A stretch of DNA of 64,000 nt, from IMG/VR virus record IMGVR_UViG_3300034682_000176, positions 62,001 through 126,000 of that record; one strand, written 5' to 3'. Origin of the DNA: a virus. The notes beneath the pieces are model-generated. The model worked only from the letters and a program-made list of their open reading frames with translations, searched no databases and had not been told where the DNA came from. Every line of letters begins with the position of its first letter. Within the stretch, counting starts at the first letter, position 1. The position numbers were made by a program, and so were the translations under genes. Below, piece by piece: positions 31,307 through 39,532 of this stretch.

Positions 31307-33145
31307 ATGGATACCTTTACCCAACAACCTGAACAAGACACCCGCAAGCTGGAAAAACCCAGTGACTTGAGTGGGTTAAAGTTCTTCTCAATGGCGGTGG
31401 TGGCCCGCACTCCTAAAAACCACCCTTCGGCTGTCATCGAAGTCACCCCCATTGAATCCTTGTCAATCCAAGACACAGGACCGGTGGCAAAGAAAGACAC
31501 GACTTACCGCCAGACCCACCAAGAGGCCAGCGGTAAGTACGACTCTCAAAAAGACGTCACCAAGAACAACATCATCGAGGCAGAGTGGTTGCCGTTGTCC
31601 GACAGCAACCGTGATACCCCGCCTTGTGTGTACCAGGACGAAAGCGTCATCCTGTTTAAGTATGGGGACGTGCAAAAGTACTACTGGGCGACCATCAAAC
31701 ACCAACCAGAGCTGCGACGCAAAGAGATCGTGCGCTGGTCGGCATCCAACGAGACTGCACCCCTGGTGCCTTATACCCGTGACACCTCGTATTTCTTCGA
31801 GATGAACGCCATCGAAAAATGGTTGCATGTGGCCACACCGGTCAACGGTGAAGGTGTGGCGTACCGCCTGTTGATGGACGTGGGTAAGAGCCAGCTGGAT
31901 GTCTCGGACAACCAAGGCAACAGCATTGTCATTCAATCGGTATCTGGCAAGTTGACTATCACAGCCAGAGACGACATGGATTTTAATGCAGGCAAGAGTT
32001 TCAATTTCAATGCCCCACTTTTTAACGTCAACTCCCCTGACGTCAAACTCAATGGCGAAACAGCTGTCAGCAAGGGTTTGAAGATTGCCAACGGAATTGC
32101 TGTCGCAGGTGGTGGTGGCGGTAAGGCTGCTGTCATTGGTGGTGACTTGGCTGTTGTTGGTAACTTCCAAGCCCGCAACATCCTGACAAATTCGGTCACG
32201 GAAGGCGGCGTTGGTTCTGTGGACGTTCCCAAGGCAGCGATCCAAAACCAAGCCGCAGCAAGCACTTCGGCACCCTTCGGCCCAACAGCCTCATCTGCGT
32301 CTTCTGCTCCTTCGGCGATTCAAGCCCCTGTGTCCCCATCGGTCCAGATGGATAAGAATGTCGTCTATGACAATGCCACCACTGTCAACAAAGCACCCAC
32401 GGTGCTGACTGGAGACAAGGTCCTTGACGCTCCCAAACTGGCCACTGGCATAGTCCCTAAGAGCGTGTCGTTCAATATGCCCGACATCTCTTCACTCAAA
32501 GAGACTGCCTCTAAACTGGCCAGCCCTGGCATCCAGCTCGGCTCGCTCGGTATGGGTGGTTTGTCAGGACTGGCAGACCAAGCCCGTTCTCTGCAAAACA
32601 CCGTTGGATCAACCATCTCTGGAGCTACAGGTGCTGCTTCTTCCATCATCCAACAAGGTCGTGCGACCGTGATGGACCCCATCAATGCAATCACCCGTAC
32701 TGTCAGTCTTGGCACGTCTTCGGTCATCAACATGATCCAAAGCCCGACCTCAGGCTTTGTCAACCAAGTCAATGGGTTCTTGCAACCCATCAACAACCTG
32801 TCACGCTCGTTGGGTGGCAAGGGTCTGGGCTCCATGACCCAACTGAACGCACTGACTGACAGTGTTTACAAGACCACTGGTAAGATCTACAACATCAACA
32901 ATGCGGTAGGTTTGCAAGTCAGTCGGTTTACCACCCCTATCAACAGCTTGACTTCTCAAGCTGGCAGCGCTATCAACACCGCTGGTTATGCGGCTGTGAA
33001 TGTGACCGACCCGCTGCGGGTTGCAACAGACACCATCAGCACGACCCAAAGCTCTGCCCAGTCCGCCAAAGCCCAGCTGGAAGCTTTGGCCACCCATTCG
33101 TCCGGTGTATTTGGTAGTCAAAAAACCCTGGACGAACTGCTTTGA
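31307..33145 (+). CDS. Baseplate spike / gp5-like puncturing protein
   Basis: 612 residues. The N-terminal 150 look like an OB-fold collar (DESVILFKYGDVQKYYWATI). Residues about 195-300 have the short-period beta-helix style of phage spikes: QLDVSDNQGNSIVIQS, GKLTITARDDMDFNAGKSFN, then AVAGGGGGKAAVIGGDLAVV. T4 gp5 has these parts plus a lysozyme domain, which is absent here. The C-terminal 290 residues are Ser/Thr/Ala/Gly-rich with amphipathic repeats and match no known spike tip. It would sit at the centre of the baseplate and pierce the outer membrane. The assignment rests on pattern only. Confidence 0.6.
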   Translation: MDTFTQQPEQDTRKLEKPSDLSGLKFFSMAVVARTPKNHPSAVIEVTPIESLSIQDTGPVAKKDTTYRQTHQEASGKYDSQKDVTKNNIIEAEWLPLSDSNRDTPPCVYQDESVILFKYGDVQKYYWATIKHQPELRRKEIVRWSASNETAPLVPYTRDTSYFFEMNAIEKWLHVATPVNGEGVAYRLLMDVGKSQLDVSDNQGNSIVIQSVSGKLTITARDDMDFNAGKSFNFNAPLFNVNSPDVKLNGETAVSKGLKIANGIAVAGGGGGKAAVIGGDLAVVGNFQARNILTNSVTEGGVGSVDVPKAAIQNQAAASTSAPFGPTASSASSAPSAIQAPVSPSVQMDKNVVYDNATTVNKAPTVLTGDKVLDAPKLATGIVPKSVSFNMPDISSLKETASKLASPGIQLGSLGMGGLSGLADQARSLQNTVGSTISGATGAASSIIQQGRATVMDPINAITRTVSLGTSSVINMIQSPTSGFVNQVNGFLQPINNLSRSLGGKGLGSMTQLNALTDSVYKTTGKIYNINNAVGLQVSRFTTPINSLTSQAGSAINTAGYAAVNVTDPLRVATDTISTTQSSAQSAKAQLEALATHSSGVFGSQKTLDELL

Positions 33146-33240
33146 TTTCAACTTTTTAGGCAAAGGGGTATGTTGTGCGATAGCACGCATATCTCTTGCT
33201 TATACCGATAGCAATCACAACGACCATAGAGAGAATTCAG

Positions 33241-34677
33241 ATGAAAAAGGTCTTTAACAAGCAGCCCGAAATGACTGTAATTGACGCCATGAAAGTGTAT
33301 TACAACATCGGGGCGTTGATGGACATCCCGACAGGTGACTATGTGCGAGGGGCACGTGGTGAAAACATCCTCAACGGCGGGCTGGGTGCACTGACGGCGG
33401 TGGCGGGTAAACCCAACACCTTCAAGTCCACCATTGCACACTTCATGACCTTGGCTGCAGCAGCCCATGTCGCCAGCAGCGGTTACGCTCCGTTCATCAA
33501 CACGCTCGACACTGAGATGAACATGATACCTAAGCGTCTGCTGTTCTTCTCGAAGATTTTCCCTGAATTCGCCGACATCGACATCATGGATGAAGGCATC
33601 TGGCAAGTCACTGACCAGACCAAGCACATGGGCGATGAATGGTTCCACCTGCTCAAGGAGTACTTGCGCAACGAAAAGCTCAAGAACGCCAAGCAGTATC
33701 TGTTCGAGACACCTTTTGTCGACAAGCACGGTAAACCCATTTTTGTCTTGTTTCCGACCTTTGGTCAAATTGACTCCCTGTCCAAGTTCATCAGCTCGGA
33801 CGTGGAAGAAATGCAAAAGAAGAACCAACTGTCCGAAGGCCAGACCATCTACATGCGCCAAGGTTTGGCCAAGGCTCGTATGTTGATGGAACTGCCTGGT
33901 CTGTGTAACTCTGCTGCGCACCATACCATCGTGACGACCCACATCGGTAAGAACACCAACATCATGCAAGTGGGTGCTGGTCAAGTTCCGGTCAAACAGC
34001 TGCAACACATGAAGGCCGACGAAGCGATCAAGGGTGCGCCTTTGGATTTCTTCTTCCTGACCAACAACCTCTGGCAGGCTATCAGCTCGACCGCATTGGT
34101 TCACAAAGACACTAAGGGTCCAGAGTTCCCTCGCACCCAAGCTGACCAAGAACACAATTCGGCCGACCTGAACAAGGTCACGTTGAAGCTGTTGCGCAAT
34201 AAGTCTGGTCCTTCTGGACACAGCATCGACATCTTGCTGTCGCAGCGTGACGGTGTACTGCCTTCGTTCACGGAGTTCTACTTCCTGCGCGAGCACGATC
34301 GTTACGGTATCGAAGGCAACGACCGTTCGTACTGGCTGACCTTGTTCCCTGAACTCAAGATGGGTCGCACCACAGTGCGTGAAACGCTGGACAGCAGTGA
34401 ACACCTGCGCCGCGCGGTGAAGATCACGGCAGATTTGCTGCAAATCCAGCAGATCTACCGCACACTGCCGCTGCAAGTGCCGCCGCTGGCTGACTTCTAC
34501 AAGAAGCTCGACGAACAGTACGGCTGGGTCAACATCCTCAACACCCGTGACTACTGGACATTCAACCAGTACGAACACGAAGTCCCCTTCCTGTCCACCA
34601 TGGACATGCTGGAAATGTACCACGACAAGTACGTGCCCTACTGGTGGAAGCCTGAAATGAAAGGTGCTAAGCAATGA
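33241..34677 (+). CDS. UvsX/RecA-like recombinase
   Basis: 478 residues; ATG 33241 was chosen (AGAGAG upstream). Walker A is GKPNTFKS at 56-63, with Phe before the catalytic Lys as in T4 UvsX (GPSKSFKS), not the usual Gly. The strand-end INTLDTEMNM puts Glu92 where RecA and UvsX carry the ATP-activating Glu. A T-T-H-I-G motif follows in the position of the UvsX INHTYE segment. It would form filaments on single-stranded DNA and drive strand exchange for recombination-dependent replication. It is about 85 residues longer than T4 UvsX (391), mostly at the C-terminus. A DnaB-type helicase is the main alternative. Confidence 0.6.
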   Translation: MKKVFNKQPEMTVIDAMKVYYNIGALMDIPTGDYVRGARGENILNGGLGALTAVAGKPNTFKSTIAHFMTLAAAAHVASSGYAPFINTLDTEMNMIPKRLLFFSKIFPEFADIDIMDEGIWQVTDQTKHMGDEWFHLLKEYLRNEKLKNAKQYLFETPFVDKHGKPIFVLFPTFGQIDSLSKFISSDVEEMQKKNQLSEGQTIYMRQGLAKARMLMELPGLCNSAAHHTIVTTHIGKNTNIMQVGAGQVPVKQLQHMKADEAIKGAPLDFFFLTNNLWQAISSTALVHKDTKGPEFPRTQADQEHNSADLNKVTLKLLRNKSGPSGHSIDILLSQRDGVLPSFTEFYFLREHDRYGIEGNDRSYWLTLFPELKMGRTTVRETLDSSEHLRRAVKITADLLQIQQIYRTLPLQVPPLADFYKKLDEQYGWVNILNTRDYWTFNQYEHEVPFLSTMDMLEMYHDKYVPYWWKPEMKGAKQ

Positions 34678-35114
34678 ACCCGCATACCACTGTGATCAAT
34701 CCTGAAATGCTGCTCCTGCTGGAAAAGGAGATTGACAAGTACCCGTCGATGACCAAGTGCTTGGACACACTCAACATGACCAGCGGTGGTATTCTGACGA
34801 CCACTGGCATCGAGATGGTTTCCAAGGCAATTTCCAGCGATCTGACAGTCGTTACCGAGTGCTTTGCTTTTCTGGATGTGATCGACTTTCTGTCCATGTT
34901 CTACTCGGGTGACCCCGATGTGTTCGTGACCCGCATGGTGACCGCTCTGGCAGCCTCTCGTGCGTTGCCTAAGCCAGAGCTGTGTGGTATTCGTGTTGCG
35001 GTGGACAGCTACACGGTCAGCAAACCTGAAGCACTTGTCGAACTGTTGGAGAACAACCGCCCTGTCATGGCTTTGATCTTTTTCTCGATCATCAAGCGTC
35101 TGTTTTACAAATAA
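34674..35114 (+). CDS. Unknown 146-residue protein coupled to the recombinase
   Basis: Its ATG overlaps the recombinase stop (ATGA), so the two are translated together. Mostly helical, slightly acidic, with a hydrophobic C-terminal helix (PVMALIFFSIIKRLFYK) that might reach the membrane or pack in a complex. In T4 the recombinase works with a loader (UvsY) of similar size (137 residues), so a loader role is possible by position and size, but no sequence similarity to UvsY is visible. Function unassigned. Confidence 0.75.
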   Translation: MNPHTTVINPEMLLLLEKEIDKYPSMTKCLDTLNMTSGGILTTTGIEMVSKAISSDLTVVTECFAFLDVIDFLSMFYSGDPDVFVTRMVTALAASRALPKPELCGIRVAVDSYTVSKPEALVELLENNRPVMALIFFSIIKRLFYK

Positions 35115-35117
35115 GCC

Positions 35118-35138
35118 ATAGGTGCCTTGTGCACCTAT
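35118..35138 (+). terminator. Short hairpin between coupled genes
   Basis: 8-bp stem (ATAGGTGC with its complement) and 5-base loop just past the stop at 35114. It is weak, and it lies directly before the next start, so it may control translation rather than end transcription. Confidence 0.4.
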
Positions 35139-35145
35139 TTGCATC

Positions 35146-35736
35146 ATGACCAATAACTACAACCATCCCAACGCTTACGACCAAGAAGGTGTCGACCACA
35201 TCAACATCAGCTCGCGCTCCAGCTCGCACCTGGGCAAGCTGCTGGACCCCTCGTACTTCAAGACCCTGGAGTATCCCCACATCGGCAAGTTCGGTTCTGT
35301 GATGAACCTGTGGTACTGGCTGCGCACCGATCCTTGTATGGATGTGCTGCGCCGTGCAGCAGGTGACAAGTTGCGCAAGCACTTGAACCAACACAAGAAC
35401 GACGCCTACGTCCCCAACTTTCGTGCCATCATCGCGTACGCCACTTACCAGAAGTTGTTGGCGTATCCTGACGCGCTCAACGAAATCCGCAACCTGCCGG
35501 AACACATCGAGTTTGTGTCGTACTACATCCCCAACGGCACACAGCTGCGGGTGTGTAGCAACTACGCCAACGTGATGGTGCCGATTGCCAACACCATCCG
35601 TCAAGCCCTGGTCGCTAAGACCGAGCCTGACTTCCACTGCCTGCTACCCGCTGACTCGGATGACTCGTTCGATTGGCTGGGACCTTTCCTGTCCAAGCGC
35701 TTTCCGCAGCTGCACGCTCGATTGACCACTCCGTAA
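35146..35736 (+). CDS. NADAR-like protein
   Basis: 196 residues from ATG 35146 (no clear ribosome site). The order of motifs resembles phage NADAR-like proteins: DHINISSRSSSHLGKLL (17-33), then GKFGSVMNLWYWL (47-59), then LRRAAGDKLRKHL (68-80), where a Lys would sit in the helix that carries the key Lys in NADAR enzymes. NADAR proteins remove ADP-ribose from guanine or act on NAD-related compounds. Here the usual F-S-N-F element is replaced by LLDPSYF, so activity is uncertain. Substrate and role are inferred. Confidence 0.45.
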   Translation: MTNNYNHPNAYDQEGVDHINISSRSSSHLGKLLDPSYFKTLEYPHIGKFGSVMNLWYWLRTDPCMDVLRRAAGDKLRKHLNQHKNDAYVPNFRAIIAYATYQKLLAYPDALNEIRNLPEHIEFVSYYIPNGTQLRVCSNYANVMVPIANTIRQALVAKTEPDFHCLLPADSDDSFDWLGPFLSKRFPQLHARLTTP

Positions 35737-35742
35737 AGCAGT

Positions 35743-35782
35743 GATCCACCAGGTAGCTCAGGCTACCTGGTGGATCGTTTGA
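35743..35782 (+). terminator. Terminator after the NADAR-like gene
   Basis: 15-bp perfect stem (35743-35757 with 35762-35776), 4-base loop, then GTTTGATC. Confidence 0.75.
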
Positions 35783-35811
35783 TCTGTGGTTCTTTGAATA
35801 GGAGTCTTCGT

Positions 35812-36660
35812 ATGAACGCCATTGACTATGCAGTCAGTGTTATCCGCAACAACACTATCCCGTATGAGATCTTGCACGCGGCCATGACCTATGGGGAAGA
35901 CCCACAAGTGTCGGCTTTGTCGTCGATCGAGGACAAGCTGGTGAACAAGGTCATCAAAAAGCGTGTGCTACTGACCTGTAACGTCATTGGTGGTATTGAG
36001 CACTTTGTGCCAATCAACATGCTGCAACCCACGTTCTTCGAGAACATGTACACCGTCTATCAAGTGCCGGCTGACTTGGTGATGAACAAACAGATCGTCT
36101 CGGCGTTGACATTGTCGTACATGCCGGGCTCTGGGTTCATGGGTGGTCAGATGAGTGGTTACTCGGGCAATGGCAGCATTGTTGCGCCGGGTTCTCCTGA
36201 CATGTATTCGGCCAACCCTGTGATGAATGTGGCGGGCCGGATTGGTGCAGCAGCGGCCATGAACGGTGTGCTCACCAACGCCCACTTGGAGATCGTGGCC
36301 TACAACACCATTGCGGTGTACGCCAACTTCCGCACGCTGTCCAATTTTGGTATCTGGGTGGTGTTGGAAAACGACAACAACCTGAACAACTTGTCTCCAC
36401 GCTCGTACGAGAAGTTGGCGATCTTGTGCACGCTGGCCACCAAGTCCTACATCTACAACAAACTGATTGTTCCGCTGAACATGGGATACCTGTCTGGTGG
36501 TCAGGATTTGGGGGTGTTCAAGTCGATCGTCGAAAGCTACCAAAGCGCTGAAGAGGACTACAACACCTATGTGCAAGAAGTGTGGGGTAAAGTGCTGTAC
36601 CATGCCGATACCGCCCGCACCAACCGCTTGATCAACAGCATGATTGCACCTGATCTGTGA
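35812..36660 (+). CDS. Probable virion structural protein, 282 residues
   Basis: ATG 35812 was chosen for the TAGGAG site. The N-terminal 110 residues are mixed, then comes a flexible Gly/Ser/Met loop (GSGFMGGQMSGYSGNGS) and a helical C-terminal half with many Tyr and Asn. Such Gly/Met loops occur in head-neck and portal-associated proteins, but no homologue is recognised. Single-gene unit between two strong terminators, which suggests separate high expression. Confidence 0.7.
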   Translation: MNAIDYAVSVIRNNTIPYEILHAAMTYGEDPQVSALSSIEDKLVNKVIKKRVLLTCNVIGGIEHFVPINMLQPTFFENMYTVYQVPADLVMNKQIVSALTLSYMPGSGFMGGQMSGYSGNGSIVAPGSPDMYSANPVMNVAGRIGAAAAMNGVLTNAHLEIVAYNTIAVYANFRTLSNFGIWVVLENDNNLNNLSPRSYEKLAILCTLATKSYIYNKLIVPLNMGYLSGGQDLGVFKSIVESYQSAEEDYNTYVQEVWGKVLYHADTARTNRLINSMIAPDL

Positions 36661-36665
36661 CGCGT

Positions 36666-36717
36666 CTCCATCCTCCCAAGGTCTTCCTGGGAGGATGGAG
36701 TTCTGCTGCATTTTTTC
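36666..36717 (+). terminator. Strong terminator
   Basis: 13-bp perfect stem (36666-36678 with 36688-36700), then a T run at 36711-36716. Confidence 0.8.
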
Positions 36718-36729
36718 ACAGTTCCCCAT

Positions 36730-36739
36730 TATGCTCTGA
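36730..36739 (+). promoter_or_regulatory. TATGCTNTGA promoter-like element
   Basis: TATGCTCTGA, 38 bases before the GTG at 36777 and just past a terminator. Two more copies lie at 41345 and 58845. Confidence 0.4.
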
Positions 36740-36776
36740 AACCGCCCTAGTTCACCTGTTTACAAAAGGATACGCC

Positions 36777-37349
36777 GTGTCTAAACCTATCTCCAAAATC
36801 CATCAACGCGTGATGGAAGCCCAACGTCTGCGTGTTGGTAAAACCGACCGTGCCATCGACAAGATCATCTCGGACGGCATGGACATTGATCGCAGCGGTG
36901 ATGCCGACTTCCTGGCCTACAACAACCAAACCTGGACTGATCTGAACACTCTGCGTGAAGAGCTGGCCACTGCGACCATGACGTTCACTGGCCAAGTGTA
37001 CGGCATGATCAACAACCCCCAAGTGGTGGTCGCGCTGGGTGACAAGAAACCCAAGTTCGACCGTCTGGTGGAAACTTTCTTTGCTGACGCCCAGGCATTC
37101 AGCTCCCGCGTGGCCGAGTTGCGTGCCCAACACGAACACCGCACTGGCTCGTTTGCATCGCTGGAAGAATACGGCGAGTTCAACAAGCTGGCGCTGCAAT
37201 ACCAGAACGCCAACGACGAACTGCGTGTGCTGTTGGCACCAACCATCTCCGAGATGGTGCTGATCGTGCACGAACAAACTTCTGCAGCTGCCCAGCAAGC
37301 CGACCTGCTCGACCCTAAGGTGGTGTCGGACGTGGAAGTTAAGGCTTAA
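36777..37349 (+). CDS. Unknown coiled-coil-like protein, GTG start
   Basis: 190 residues; GTG 36777 follows AAAAGGA by 6 bases. Long amphipathic helices dominate (RVMEAQRLRVGKTDRAIDKI; SRVAELRAQHEHRTGSFASLEEYGEFNKLALQYQNANDELRVLL). The build suggests a structural rod, scaffold or chaperone. It is read just before the frameshifted hub protein, with 15 bases between them, so joint action is likely. Family not recognised. Confidence 0.75.
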   Translation: MSKPISKIHQRVMEAQRLRVGKTDRAIDKIISDGMDIDRSGDADFLAYNNQTWTDLNTLREELATATMTFTGQVYGMINNPQVVVALGDKKPKFDRLVETFFADAQAFSSRVAELRAQHEHRTGSFASLEEYGEFNKLALQYQNANDELRVLLAPTISEMVLIVHEQTSAAAQQADLLDPKVVSDVEVKA

Positions 37350-37364
37350 CTGCAAGGACCCAGC

Positions 37365-38966
37365 ATGACTGATCAAATTCAGCTGGGGCATAACGAGCCC
37401 CAGCAACCTGACCCCACTATTGCCGACAACACATCTGCTACCGAGGAAGTGTTGTTCGATATTGGTGACCGAGACACCCCTCCCCCAGCTCTGCAAGAGT
37501 CTGCGGAGCAACCTGAAGCTGCACCTCAGGAAGAAGTGGTTCCGACCACCAACGCGATCTTGCAAGATCCGATCGAGCTGCCTCTCAAAAAGCCTCTGTT
37601 GCCTGGTGACTTCCGCGTCTCGCTGCCTTCGTTCCCGTTGGGCATTTTCACTGGACTGTGGCAACGCGCAGCAGCTACCGACAAGAACGCCATGGAAGCG
37701 GTCACCCGCGCCGAATGGCAGAGAGCCACGGATGAGATGTCGGAGATGTACATGCCGGGTGGCATGTACTCCGAACGTCTGCAAGATCCAACTTCGCAAT
37801 TCCGCCAAGGTCTGCTGACGCAAGACGGTGAGTTGCAACAGTTTGCTCCACCTAAGCACAAGGCAAAGAAGCCTGATGACAAAGATTTGCGTGGTGAATT
37901 GGCACTGCTCAAGGTCAGTCGTGCGTTGGGTCAAGGTGAAGTGCAGATTGTGCCTTTGCCCCACTCGGGCATCAACGTCGCCATCAAACCACCAGGTGAG
38001 CGCGCCGTCATCAATTTCTACAACACCGTGTTCCGTGAGAAGATCGGCATCGGCCGTATGACCGCCGGTCTTACGCTGACCAACTTCTCCACCCACATCA
38101 ACAACCGTCTGTTCGAGTTCATCTTGGAACACGTGCACTCGATCAACTACGGTGATATCCCCAAGAGCGATCTGCGCAAGTACCTCAAGCTGCCGGACTT
38201 CTACATCCTGGCAACCGGTATGGCCGCAGCGCAGTACCCCAACGGCTTTGAATTCCAGCGCCCTTGCATCTCCGAAGATGCCAAGTGCGACTACATCGCC
38301 AAGGGTCTGATCAATCTGTCCAAGCTGTACTGGTTGGACAACACGGCTTTGACCGAAGTCCAAAAGAAGATCTTGCTGGATGCACGTCCTGGGATCTTGA
38401 CCAAGGAACACTACAACAAGTACCAGCTGGATCACACCCGCATGGTGACTTCCAGCTTCACCGTCAAGAACGAGCAATCGTCGTTCAAGTTCCACATGCG
38501 TGTGCCGACCTTCGAGCAACACGTAGAAGATGGCATGGCCTGGATCAACCAGATCAACGGTGCTGTGGACGCTATCATCGTCACCGACGGTGATGAAGAA
38601 GAAACCCGCACCCAGATGCTGCAGCAGTACGTCAAGAGCTCGACGCTGCGGCAATTCAGCCACTACATCGAGTACATCGAAATCGACGACGAACCCATCG
38701 TCGACCGCGAGACCTTGAACAAGGTGCTGGAGCTGCTGAGCGCTGACGATGTCATGCGTGAAGAGCTGTTCCGCCGTATCCTCAAGTACAAGTCCGACAC
38801 CACCATTGCCATCATCGGCATTCCTTCCTACAAGTGCCCGAACTGCCACGCTGAGCAGAACACTGAGCCGGTCAACCAAGGTTTGGTCGACGTCATTCCT
38901 CTGGACGTCATGAACCTTTTTTTTACATTACTTACTCTCCGCATGTCCCGCATTCTGGAGAGATAA
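37365..38966 (+). CDS. Baseplate-hub-type protein (gp26/gp28-like), frame-0 product
   Basis: 533 residues. Residues 1-75 are acidic and Pro/Gln-rich; then PLKKPLLPGDFRVSLPSFPLG resembles the N-terminal element of T4-type hub proteins. A CPNC pair at 491-494 lies before a hydrophobic ending, as in that family. The frame ends with a 14-codon tail after the slippery T run at 38918-38924. The -1 frame opens into a further 161 codons, so this is likely the short form of a two-product gene. T4 gp26 and gp51, hub assembly proteins, are adjacent genes, which may be the counterpart. Virion-assembly role inferred. Confidence 0.6.
   Translation: MTDQIQLGHNEPQQPDPTIADNTSATEEVLFDIGDRDTPPPALQESAEQPEAAPQEEVVPTTNAILQDPIELPLKKPLLPGDFRVSLPSFPLGIFTGLWQRAAATDKNAMEAVTRAEWQRATDEMSEMYMPGGMYSERLQDPTSQFRQGLLTQDGELQQFAPPKHKAKKPDDKDLRGELALLKVSRALGQGEVQIVPLPHSGINVAIKPPGERAVINFYNTVFREKIGIGRMTAGLTLTNFSTHINNRLFEFILEHVHSINYGDIPKSDLRKYLKLPDFYILATGMAAAQYPNGFEFQRPCISEDAKCDYIAKGLINLSKLYWLDNTALTEVQKKILLDARPGILTKEHYNKYQLDHTRMVTSSFTVKNEQSSFKFHMRVPTFEQHVEDGMAWINQINGAVDAIIVTDGDEEETRTQMLQQYVKSSTLRQFSHYIEYIEIDDEPIVDRETLNKVLELLSADDVMREELFRRILKYKSDTTIAIIGIPSYKCPNCHAEQNTEPVNQGLVDVIPLDVMNLFFTLLTLRMSRILER
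38918..38962 (+). other. -1 ribosomal frameshift site with downstream hairpin
   Basis: Slippery heptamer T-TTT-TTT (38918-38924) lies in frame 0 phasing (codons CTT TTT TTT). CTCTCC (38935-38940) pairs with GGAGAG (38957-38962), 10 bases downstream. The frame-0 stop is at 38964-38966, and the -1 frame is open for 161 codons without a usable start of its own. Confidence 0.7.
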
Positions 38967-39409
38967 CCGACATTAACGATGCGACCGCACTGAACTCGCG
39001 GTACGTCGCCAACAAGTTGTTTGGTCTAGAGGTGGATTGGGATGCCTTCATCGAGCGGTGCCTGACCGGCATGCGTAAGCCTCCAAACTACATCTATGCC
39101 AAACAGCTGCTGATTGAGTTGTATGAGACCGCCTACGGGATCTACGACCATGCCAATTCCACCAATCCCTTGTCTGGGGTAATGCAGCACGATGCTGAAA
39201 AGTATCTGGACGGTTACCTGTATGACAACTACTTGAGCACATTCTTGTACAAAGAGATCTATGCTCGTACCGGACTGTCGTTTGACGACTTCCTTGACAA
39301 ACCCCGCTTTGAGATTGAAAAGATCTTCAAGCTGGTGGATGAGTACAATTCCAAAAAGTCAACGATTGCAAACAACCTCGTGAACGATTTGGAAAACCAA
39401 AACAAATAG
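38924..39409 (+). CDS. -1 frameshift extension of the hub-type protein
   Basis: 161 residues reached only by slipping back one base at 38918-38924, giving a fusion of about 681 residues. The extension reads smoothly from the join (FFYITYSPHVPHSGEITDIN) and is acidic and helical. No ATG or GTG lies in its first 48 codons, and no ribosome site precedes the TTG at 39017, so independent translation is unlikely. Position just after the hub-type gene matches T4 gene 51 following gene 26. An undercount of the T run in sequencing would give the same picture. Confidence 0.65.
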   Translation, partial: YITYSPHVPHSGEITDINDATALNSRYVANKLFGLEVDWDAFIERCLTGMRKPPNYIYAKQLLIELYETAYGIYDHANSTNPLSGVMQHDAEKYLDGYLYDNYLSTFLYKEIYARTGLSFDDFLDKPRFEIEKIFKLVDEYNSKKSTIANNLVNDLENQNK

Positions 39410-39414
39410 GGCAA

Positions 39415-39460
39415 ACTCCTGCACGATATCTTCGGGTATCGTGCAGGAGTGACTCTTTGT
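39415..39460 (+). terminator. Terminator after the frameshifted gene
   Basis: 14-bp stem (39415-39428 with 39437-39450) closed by a cTTCGg-type loop, then TGACTCTTTGTTTG. Confidence 0.75.
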
Positions 39461-39532
39461 TTGTATGGTGAAAAGACTTTATCAGTGATACAGTGATTGC
39501 GTCCTTAGATTGACGCGGATAAAGGATACCAC

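Noticed and set aside
33148-38879. Long minus-strand frames opposite the recombinase (508 codons) and the hub-type gene (710 codons)
   Set aside because: They follow codon-shadow composition (His/Val/Gln-rich), lack ribosome sites, and cross several + gene ends.
38973-39409. Independent gene starting at TTG 39017 or ATG 39071
   Set aside because: No ribosome site, and the frame is open far upstream through the slippery site. The frameshift extension explains it better.
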